Shown: one piece after another, positions 16,086-22,375 of the stretch
Layout: each line of letters starts with the position of its first letter
How positions within the stretch are numbered: the first letter of the stretch is position 1
Assembly: GCA_900766165.1 (NCBI GenBank)
Contig: CAAFUK010000064.1
Span: forward strand, 1 to 27,285
Origin: an uncultured Collinsella sp.
Lineage (GTDB): Bacteria; Actinomycetota; Coriobacteriia; Coriobacteriales; Coriobacteriaceae
Reading direction: 5' to 3'
DNA length: 27,285 nucleotides
Notes under the pieces: generated by a model
The model's database searches: none
The model's input: the letters and a program-made list of their open reading frames with translations, nothing else
What the model was told of the DNA's origin: nothing
Position numbers and translations under genes: made by a program

Positions 16086-16169
16086 AGTTTTGAAAAGTTG
16101 TCGAAAGATGAGAAACGTTGCACGGTGAGCTACTATTTGTTCGAAACCTTTTGAAAGATTGCGAGCGGC

Positions 16170-17522
16170 ATGTCTGACGACTTTTACACCATGGTCGATT
16201 CCGGAGACCCGGCACCCGACAACGAGCACATCACCGGCGTGCGCGAAGAGCGTGCGGAAGGCGAGCAGACGACCACGCAGGCGCCAAAAGCCATGTACGC
16301 CGCGCGCATCGCCGTCTATGACGACATGCTGTCGACACCGCGGGTGATCGTCATTGATCCGCAAGATGTCCGCACGTATTTGGAAGAGACGACCAACACC
16401 GTCTACCAGTGCATGAAAGAACAAGGTGGCCATATCTCGCTCATGGTCATCCGCGAGATTGTCGAAAACTTTATCCACGCACACTTTGCCGAGCCCATCA
16501 TCTCGATTCTGGACGGCGGAGACACCATCCGCTTTGCTGACCAAGGACCCGGCATCGACGACAAGGAACGTGCTTTCGACTTTGGCGTTACCAGCGCAAA
16601 CAGCAAGATGAAGCGCTATATCCGTGGAACCGGAGCAGGGTTTCCCATGGTGCAGGAGTATTTGGAAAACGCCGGCGGTGCCGTATCCATCGAGGACAAC
16701 ATGGGCAACGGCACCGTGGTTACGGTAAGCCTGGACCCTAAACGCGTGCAGGAAATCGAGCGCGCCGGCGGACGCGGTGCTGCCGTGCGGCCCGAGACGG
16801 AGCAGCCCACATATCCCCTGCCGGGAGCTTTTGCGCAGCAGCCCATGGCAACGCAGCAGATGCAGCCCCCCGTGGGGCAGATGCAGCATCCCGGAATGCT
16901 TCCTACACAAGAGCCCCAGGCGACATCGATGTCGATGCCGCCAAACATGCCAGAGACCGTGCCGCTGGCGGATCAGGATGCAGCAGCAATGCAGCAGGCG
17001 ACGGGGGCACCGGGTGGCCAGCAAATGGGCTATCAGCCGTACCAACAGGGATATCCATATCAGCAGATGCCGCCACTGGGGTATGGCCAGCAGTTCCCGC
17101 AGCAGTACCAGCAGAGATATCAGCAGCCGTACCAGCAGATGCCGCAGCAGCAGTACAACCCCTGGGCCCAGCAGATGCCTCCGCAGCCTTACCAACAGTG
17201 GCCTCAAAGTTTTCAACAGCAAATGCCGCCGATGCAGAGTTCTCAACAACCAGCAGCTCAAATGATGTATCCTAATGCGGCAAATCAGTATGCACAGCCA
17301 CAGCCGGACGTGTTCGTAAGCGACCGCGGCAACGCCGCGCTAGGCTATCTGGCGCAAAATCAGGCGTGCGGCGCGACCGATCTGGCGAGGGCGTTTGGAA
17401 ATTCGGCCCCCACCTGGTCGCGAACGCTCAATGATTTGGCGCAGGCCGGCTTGGTCATCAAGCATGGCCAAAAATACCATCTGACCGAACTCGGCGCAGC
17501 TCGCGTGCGAGCTCAGAGCTAA
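16170..17522 (+). CDS. GHKL ATPase-domain protein with Q-rich linker and winged helix, upstream of dnaA
   Basis: This 450-residue protein has three parts. (1) A histidine-kinase-like (GHKL) ATPase domain at about 55-190: N-box REIVENFIHA (95-104), G1 ADQGPGID (123-130), G2 RGTGAGFPMV (152-161) and a final GNGTVVTVSL strand. No phospho-acceptor His domain or membrane helix is seen, so it is closer to anti-sigma/MutL-like stand-alone modules than to a sensor kinase. (2) A low-complexity Gln/Pro/Met/Tyr linker at about 206-380. (3) A C-terminal winged-helix-like domain (384-450) with ATDLARAFGNSAPTWSRTLNDLAQAGLV and YHLTELG, resembling MarR/ArsR-type folds. The gene lies inside the origin, 15 bp upstream of dnaA, so it is probably cotranscribed with it. 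Its coding sequence holds two DnaA-box-like sites. Function is unknown; a role in initiation control is inferred from position only. Confidence 0.8.
   Translation: MSDDFYTMVDSGDPAPDNEHITGVREERAEGEQTTTQAPKAMYAARIAVYDDMLSTPRVIVIDPQDVRTYLEETTNTVYQCMKEQGGHISLMVIREIVENFIHAHFAEPIISILDGGDTIRFADQGPGIDDKERAFDFGVTSANSKMKRYIRGTGAGFPMVQEYLENAGGAVSIEDNMGNGTVVTVSLDPKRVQEIERAGGRGAAVRPETEQPTYPLPGAFAQQPMATQQMQPPVGQMQHPGMLPTQEPQATSMSMPPNMPETVPLADQDAAAMQQATGAPGGQQMGYQPYQQGYPYQQMPPLGYGQQFPQQYQQRYQQPYQQMPQQQYNPWAQQMPPQPYQQWPQSFQQQMPPMQSSQQPAAQMMYPNAANQYAQPQPDVFVSDRGNAALGYLAQNQACGATDLARAFGNSAPTWSRTLNDLAQAGLVIKHGQKYHLTELGAARVRAQS
17210..17218 (+). promoter_or_regulatory. DnaA-box-like nonamer TTTTCAACA (3), inside the ATPase gene
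   Basis: This is an exact copy within the Q-rich coding region. A one-mismatch relative, TTCTCAACA, follows at 17240-17248 in the same orientation. Confidence 0.5.
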
Positions 17523-17537
17523 AGGACGGGAGAGACC

Positions 17538-19262
17538 GTGGACGAGGAAGCAAGCATCATCCTGGGGGATGCCATCGCCTTTTGCCAGCGCGATGGCCAA
17601 GATGCACGCCTCATCAACATGTTGGGGCAATCGCGCGCTGTGAGCCTGACCGAAGACACGCTCACGATCGAGGCCCCTTCGCGCTTTGCCATCGCGCAGC
17701 TCAAAAAGCATCAACCGACGATCGAGGCCTATCTAGAGGAAATCGCCTTTGCGCCGATCGCGCTCGACATCGTGGCACCGCAAGGCGCCGCGACGGAATC
17801 CGCTGCCGCGACGGCGCCCGCCACGGCTCCCGCTGCTTCCCCGGCGGTGCCGGCCTCCGCAGGCGACGTGCCGACAATCGAGCACCAGCACAGCGATGTT
17901 TCCCGTGAAACCATGGCGCCGTTGCCGACCGCGGTAGCGACGTCAACGAACGCACCCGTCACGCACATGCCCATCGCTCACGACGCAGCGGCGGGCGCTG
18001 ATTCGGGCATTGCAATCAAGAACACGCTCTCGGCCGATGATTTTCGTCGCATGATGAACCAGATGAAGGGCGGAGCGCCGACTAAACCCACGCAAGCTGC
18101 GACCCCCGCTTCACCCATGTCAGCACCGACCGTGCCGGCCGAGCAGAATACGGATGGAGCCCCGCTCGCCGCGAACTCAAAATTTACCTTTGAGAACTTT
18201 GTCTACGGCCCAGAGAACAGCCATGCCTATCGCTCGGCACTCAAGTTTGCCGCCCTCGCGGACGAGCGCGGCACATGCACATCACTGTTCATCTACGGCA
18301 AATCGGGCCTGGGCAAGACGCACCTGCTGCTTGCCATCAAAAACGAGCTCGCCGAGAAGTCGCCCGAGATCAAGGTCAAGTATGCCAACTCCCAGGCATA
18401 TCTGGACGACCTGATGACCGAGTTCGACCGCCAAAAGAAGAGCAACGCCCCCATCATGCAGGCGTACCACGGCGTGGACGTGCTCATCATCGATGACATC
18501 CAAAACATCATCGGCAAGCGCGCGAGCGTGGACTACTTTTTCCAGCTCATGGACGAGTTCATCCGCAACAACAAGAAGGTCGTCATCGCGGCAGACCGCG
18601 CCCCCAAGGACCTGAGCATGGACGAGCGCCTGACCAGCCGCTTCAACGCCGGCATGCTCTGCCTGGTCGCAGAGCCCAGCTACGAGATGAAATACAAGAT
18701 CTTGCAGCGCTATTACGAGAACACCATCGTCGCCGCTCCCGAGGCAGGCGACGACTCACTGTTGGCGGCCTACGGGGGCGACGGCGGGCACCTGACCGAT
18801 GAGCACTTTAAGCACATGGCAGAGGTGTCGGGCACCAACATCCGCGAACTCGAGAGCTTCTGCGAGCGCTGCGCCGGCGAGGCGGGCGACCGCGAGCGCG
18901 AGGGCGGGGAGCTCACCTTTGACGATATCGACGCCATCGCCAGCCAGTACTTCGACACATCGGCCAAAAAGATCAACGTGCAAACGGTTCAGTCCGTCAT
19001 CGAAGAGCAGTACGGCGTGACGCACGAGGAGCTCATCGGCCCGCGTCGCAACGCCAATATCGCCAAAGCACGCCATATCGCTATCTACCTGGCCATCGAG
19101 ATGTGCGAGATGACGACCACGGCGGTGGGCGCCGAATTTGGCAACCGCAACCACTCGACCGTCAGCACGAGCTACAAAAAGGTCCAGAAGATGATCCAGG
19201 AAGACCGCACCGTCACCGAAGACCTTAAGTCGCTGCGCGATAAAATTACACTGCGCTCGTAG
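17538..19262 (+). CDS. dnaA: Chromosomal replication initiator DnaA
   Basis: This 574-residue AAA+ initiator has domain I at about 1-80, followed by a long Ala/Pro/Thr-rich domain II (about 82-212). Domain III has Walker A GKSGLGKT (254-261), Walker B VDVLIIDD (313-320), sensor I around 350 and sensor II GTNIRELES (432-440). Domain IV has the helix-turn-helix with signature GNRNHSTV (535-542). The usual signature is GGRDHTTV or GRDHTTV, so an Asp is Asn and the first Thr is Ser at positions that read the DnaA box in E. coli. The start GTG is preceded by GGGAG at five bases. The gene follows the ATPase gene by 15 bp. Confidence 0.97.
   Translation: MDEEASIILGDAIAFCQRDGQDARLINMLGQSRAVSLTEDTLTIEAPSRFAIAQLKKHQPTIEAYLEEIAFAPIALDIVAPQGAATESAAATAPATAPAASPAVPASAGDVPTIEHQHSDVSRETMAPLPTAVATSTNAPVTHMPIAHDAAAGADSGIAIKNTLSADDFRRMMNQMKGGAPTKPTQAATPASPMSAPTVPAEQNTDGAPLAANSKFTFENFVYGPENSHAYRSALKFAALADERGTCTSLFIYGKSGLGKTHLLLAIKNELAEKSPEIKVKYANSQAYLDDLMTEFDRQKKSNAPIMQAYHGVDVLIIDDIQNIIGKRASVDYFFQLMDEFIRNNKKVVIAADRAPKDLSMDERLTSRFNAGMLCLVAEPSYEMKYKILQRYYENTIVAAPEAGDDSLLAAYGGDGGHLTDEHFKHMAEVSGTNIRELESFCERCAGEAGDREREGGELTFDDIDAIASQYFDTSAKKINVQTVQSVIEEQYGVTHEELIGPRRNANIAKARHIAIYLAIEMCEMTTTAVGAEFGNRNHSTVSTSYKKVQKMIQEDRTVTEDLKSLRDKITLRS
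17897..17912. promoter_or_regulatory. parS-like site inside dnaA
   Basis: TGTTTCCCGTGAAACC matches parS at 14 of 16 positions. It lies in the codons for DVSRET in the variable domain II of dnaA, where protein sequence is little constrained. Confidence 0.4.
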
Positions 19263-19277
19263 GGAAATAGAGACACC

Positions 19278-19286
19278 TGTTGAAAA
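19278..19286 (-). promoter_or_regulatory. DnaA-box-like nonamer TTTTCAACA (4)
   Basis: This exact copy on the minus strand lies 16 bp after the dnaA stop. A weaker relative, GTTTCGACA, follows at 19289-19297. Confidence 0.6.
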
Positions 19287-19442
19287 CTTGTCGAAACCAC
19301 GGGCATAAGGTGTCTAAAACCCAACCCGCGGTGATGAAAAGTTTTGCGCAGGTTTTGAACGTGGAAAACCACCCCTGTTGCACACAGGTTGCTGTCGATT
19401 CTCTTTTTGGGTCTGACCTGGGTCTTTGGGAGTAATCAACAG

Positions 19443-19472
19443 TTACGTCAGTGCTATTACTATTATTAAGAT
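19443..19472 (+). promoter_or_regulatory. Candidate dnaN promoter
   Basis: TTACGT and TAAGAT are separated by 18 bp. Both hexamers match the consensus only partly. The site overlaps the candidate unwinding element, so this is tentative. Confidence 0.3.
19454..19468 (-). promoter_or_regulatory. DnaA-trio array
   Basis: The plus strand reads CTATTACTATTATTA. The minus strand, read 3' to 5' away from the adjacent box, is GAT-AAT-GAT-AAT-AAT: five uninterrupted triplets of the DnaA-trio type (G/A-A-T) on which DnaA filaments assemble during strand opening. Confidence 0.65.
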
Positions 19473-19500
19473 ATTTATATCTATAGAAAGGTATTAAAAG

Positions 19501-20604
19501 ATGAAGTTCACCGTCAGCCAGAGCTCGCTTACACAAGCCATCGGCGTCGTTATGAAGGGTGTCGCTTCGGCATCCACCCTCCCCATCCTGTCGGGCGTGC
19601 TCGTTAAGGCCCAAGACGGCATCTTGGAATTCCAGACCTCTAACTACACCATCTCGATCCGTCATCGCATCGCGGCGCATGTCGAAGAAGAGGGCGAGAT
19701 GGTTATCCCCTGTAAGATGCTCTCCAATATCACCAAGACCCTCCCCGATGCCCCGGTCACCTTTGAGCTGTCCGAGCGCCAGGTGCTGATTGGTTGCGAG
19801 AAGAGCTCTTTCCGCCTGAACACGCTCGATGCTAATGACTTCCCCGAGTTTCCGGCCTATGCCATCGAGAGCGCCGTGGAACTGCCGACCGATATCTTGT
19901 CCGAGATGGTCGGCCGCGTGTGGCGCGTCACCTCGACCGACAAGGCCCGCCCCATCCTGGGTGGCGTGCACATGAAGGTCGAGAACAACACCGTGCGCCT
20001 GGTGGCGACCGATTCCTTCCGCTTGGCCGTGTGCGATACGCAGGTCGAGACCTCGACCCTCGAGGGCTCCTTTGAGCTCAACGTTCCGGCCGACGCCTTT
20101 AACGACGCGCTGAACATCATGGCCAGCCAGGCGACCATCATGATCGGGGCTACCGACACCCAGGTCGTCTTTGAGGCCGGCAACACCACCTACGTGTCGC
20201 GCCGCATCGAGGGCGTGTACCCCAACTACAAGCAGCTCATCCCCGATTCGTGCGTGACGAGCGTCAAGATCGACGTCGCCGCCTTTAACGCCGCCCTCAA
20301 GCGCGTGGCCGTTATCGCGAGCGCCAACCCCGCCGTCAAGTTCGAGATCGATGTCGAGAACGGGCAGATGGGCCTGTCCTCCATCTCCAATGACCAGGAC
20401 CTTGCGCAGGAGACGATCGATGTCGAGGCCGAGGGCGAGTCGGGCACCATCGCCTTCAACTACCACTACATCTTCGGCTGCCTCAATGCCCTGTCCAAGG
20501 AGAAGGAGATCACGCTGGAGCTCAAGAGCTACTCGCAGGCGGGCATCTTCAAGTCCTACGACAAGATCAACTACCTGTACCTGGTCATGCCGGTCCGCAT
20601 CTAG
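19501..20604 (+). CDS. dnaN: DNA polymerase III beta subunit (sliding clamp)
   Basis: This 367-residue protein has the usual three repeated clamp domains. It begins MKFTVSQSSLTQAIGVVMKGVASASTLPILSGVLV and ends in the typical YLVMPVRI. Typical features include FRLNTLDANDFPEFP, RPILGGVHMKV, ATDSFRLAVCD and SRRIEGVYPNYKQLIP. It tethers polymerase III to DNA and binds many repair proteins. The ATG follows AGAAAGG by nine bases. It is the first gene right of origin segment II, with recF 9 bp downstream. Confidence 0.97.
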   Translation: MKFTVSQSSLTQAIGVVMKGVASASTLPILSGVLVKAQDGILEFQTSNYTISIRHRIAAHVEEEGEMVIPCKMLSNITKTLPDAPVTFELSERQVLIGCEKSSFRLNTLDANDFPEFPAYAIESAVELPTDILSEMVGRVWRVTSTDKARPILGGVHMKVENNTVRLVATDSFRLAVCDTQVETSTLEGSFELNVPADAFNDALNIMASQATIMIGATDTQVVFEAGNTTYVSRRIEGVYPNYKQLIPDSCVTSVKIDVAAFNAALKRVAVIASANPAVKFEIDVENGQMGLSSISNDQDLAQETIDVEAEGESGTIAFNYHYIFGCLNALSKEKEITLELKSYSQAGIFKSYDKINYLYLVMPVRI

Positions 20605-20613
20605 CGCTGCGCC

Positions 20614-21720
20614 ATGACCATGTTCGCCCGCGATCTTTCCGTCGCGCACTACCGCAGCTTCGATAGCTATCGTCTTGCCCTGGACGAGGGCGTGACGATA
20701 CTTGCGGGACCAAACGCGGCGGGAAAGACCAATCTCATAGAGGCGCTGCAGCTGCTGACGAGCGGCGCCTCGTTTAGGCATCCGACCGCAGCCGAGCTCG
20801 TCCATGACGGCGTGGGCTCGTGCAAGGTCGAGCTGAGGCTCGAGGGCGACGGCCGCGTGCTTGATATGGGATTGAGCGCGGAGGACGGTAAGCGCTCGTT
20901 TAGCCGCAACGGCAAGAGATGCTCTGCCGCCGGTGTACGCGGGGTTCTGCCGAGCGTGCTGTTTTGCCCCGACCATCTGGACATGGTTAAGCGAGGCGCC
21001 AGTGTGCGCCGCGCCGCCCTCGATGACTTTGGCATGCAACTGAGCGCACGCTATGCCGATCTTGCGAGCACCTATGGGCGCTGCGTGACCCAGCGTAACG
21101 CCTTGCTCAAGGAGACCTGGTGCTGCCGTGAGATGCTCGGCGCGTGGAACGATTCGATTGCCCGCGCGGGCGCGGCTCTGCTCGTGCACCGGTTGGCCCT
21201 GCTCGACCGGCTGGCGGGCCATGTACACACTGCCTACGGGCAAGTGGCGTCCGGCGAGGCTGCCAACGTGACCTATACGTCCACACTGGGGGATTTGCCC
21301 CAGGTCGAGGATCGCGAAGAGCTGAAGGGCTGGGCGTACGAGCGCATGCTGGCCGCCCTTGATGAGCACGCCGACGAGGAAATTCGCCGCGGCGTGACGT
21401 TGGTGGGACCGCATCGCGACGAGATTGAATTTACCGTGGCGGGTCGCTCCGCCCGTTCATTTGCCAGCCAAGGACAGCAGCGAACGTTGGTACTGTCCTG
21501 GAAGGTGGCCGAGGTGGCCGTGGCTCGCGATGTTCTGGGTACTGCTCCGCTGTTGCTTCTGGACGACGTGATGAGCGAGCTCGACGGCGAGCGCCGCGGT
21601 GCTTTTCTGCGGCTGATCGGCGATGATATCCAAACGGTCATAACCACGACCAACCTGGGATACTTTACCGATGACCTGCTTGATCGAGCCAAGGTGGTGA
21701 GCATGGGTGAGACGTGCTAA
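20614..21720 (+). CDS. recF: DNA replication and repair protein RecF
   Basis: This 368-residue SMC/ABC-like ATPase helps load RecA at gaps. Walker A GPNAAGKTN lies at 32-40. The signature and Walker B region LLLLDDVMSELDGERR begins near 313, and FASQGQQRTLVLSWKVAE is the usual ABC-type signature. The N-terminal HYRSFDSYRL matches the family pattern HYRNF. No strong ribosome site precedes ATG 20614; an in-frame ATG follows two codons later. It lies 9 bp after dnaN, so translational coupling is likely, and it overlaps the DUF721 gene by 14 bp. Confidence 0.95.
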   Translation: MTMFARDLSVAHYRSFDSYRLALDEGVTILAGPNAAGKTNLIEALQLLTSGASFRHPTAAELVHDGVGSCKVELRLEGDGRVLDMGLSAEDGKRSFSRNGKRCSAAGVRGVLPSVLFCPDHLDMVKRGASVRRAALDDFGMQLSARYADLASTYGRCVTQRNALLKETWCCREMLGAWNDSIARAGAALLVHRLALLDRLAGHVHTAYGQVASGEAANVTYTSTLGDLPQVEDREELKGWAYERMLAALDEHADEEIRRGVTLVGPHRDEIEFTVAGRSARSFASQGQQRTLVLSWKVAEVAVARDVLGTAPLLLLDDVMSELDGERRGAFLRLIGDDIQTVITTTNLGYFTDDLLDRAKVVSMGETC

Positions 21721-22270
21721 TTACGAGCGCGAGAGCGAAACGGTCGCCTTCAGTGGGTTTTTAAACGCAGAGCGCCAGCGCATCCTGGCGGCTGCAACAC
21801 CTGAGCGCCGCGCGCAGATGGAGGCTGCCGAGGAGTCGCGCGCGGTCTATCGCGCGTGGAACGCGGTGTGCTCGGGCACGCGCGAGGGGCGGCATGTGAC
21901 GGGCCTGCGCTACCTGCCCGAGTCCAATGAGCTGCTGGTATATCTCGATTCGCCCTCGTGGACGCAGGAAATGACGCTGTTGCGCGAGATCATCCGCGCG
22001 CGCATGGAGCGCGTCGGTGCGCATGTGGATGGCCTGGTGTTCAAAACCACCGCGCCCGGTCACACGCCGCCCGCTGCCAAAGAGCGTCTGCGTCCTGCCG
22101 TGGCCGAGCGCCCGCCGGCTCCGCATGCTGACCTAAGTGAGGCCGAGCGCACCGAGATTGAGCGCCAAGTGGCGCCCATCGAAGACCAAAAACTGCGCGA
22201 GGCCCTCGAGAACGCCATGAGAGCCAGTGCCGAGTGGGCCAAGGGCGTGCAAGGCAAAAAAGAGCCTTAA
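21707..22270 (+). CDS. dciA: DUF721 protein, DciA-like (probable helicase loader)
   Basis: This 187-residue protein has a DUF721 core at about 47-100: YRAWNAVCSGTREGRHVTGLRYLPESNELLVYLDSPSWTQEMTLLREIIRARM. A charged C-terminal region follows (about 130-187, Glu/Ala-rich, probably helical). DUF721 proteins include DciA, the ancestral loader of the replicative helicase DnaB; the actinobacterial gene between recF and gyrB belongs to this family. The start is GTG inside the recF 3' end, with a 14-bp overlap and AAGGTGG upstream. The dciA symbol rests on family and position. No loader of the DnaC/DnaI type is present in the window. Confidence 0.8.
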   Translation: MRRANYERESETVAFSGFLNAERQRILAAATPERRAQMEAAEESRAVYRAWNAVCSGTREGRHVTGLRYLPESNELLVYLDSPSWTQEMTLLREIIRARMERVGAHVDGLVFKTTAPGHTPPAAKERLRPAVAERPPAPHADLSEAERTEIERQVAPIEDQKLREALENAMRASAEWAKGVQGKKEP

Positions 22271-22296
22271 ATCGCATCTGGTGGCCTTGTAGAGCC

Positions 22297-22326
22297 AAAT
22301 ACCCTCGTTCCCGAGGGTATTTTTTT
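22297..22326 (+). terminator. Rho-independent terminator after the dnaN-recF-dciA unit
   Basis: An 11-bp perfect stem (22297-22307 with 22312-22322) has loop TTCC, and the T-run continues to 22326. It lies 26 bp past the DUF721 stop and separates it from gyrB. Confidence 0.93.
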
Positions 22327-22375
22327 ACGATAAACTAGTAAGGCTGTACACATTTTCTTGACTGAAGGAGGACGT

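Larger units (their letters stand above)
15825..16169. other. Origin segment I (rpmH to ATPase gene)
   Basis: This is 345 bp without genes. The rpmH side holds the leader hairpin and promoter. The other half is rich in DnaA-box-like nonamers: TTTTCAACA at 16024-16032 and 16077-16085 (plus), TTCTCAACA at 16047-16055 (minus), TTTTCCAAA at 16067-16075 (plus) and a weaker CTTTCGACA at 16099-16107 (minus). The location next to rpmH/dnaA and the box cluster make this the left part of a bipartite oriC. No convincing promoter for the downstream ATPase gene was found. Confidence 0.75.
19263..19500. other. Origin segment II with candidate unwinding element (dnaA-dnaN gap)
   Basis: These 238 bp contain TGTTGAAAA at 19278-19286 (TTTTCAACA on the minus strand), GTTTCGACA at 19289-19297 (minus), TTTTCCACG at 19360-19368 (minus) and TAATCAACA at 19433-19441 (plus). 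A 12-bp spacer and five DnaA-trio triplets follow. From 19452 to 19500 only about 9 of 49 bases are G or C. An inverted repeat AGATAT-TT-ATATCT lies at 19469-19482. The layout of boxes, trios and AT-rich DNA is that of a basal unwinding system. Confidence 0.75.

Noticed and set aside
19246..21414. Leftward open frame of 722 codons across dnaN and recF
   Set aside because: It runs antisense to two confidently identified genes and its composition has no recognisable domain.
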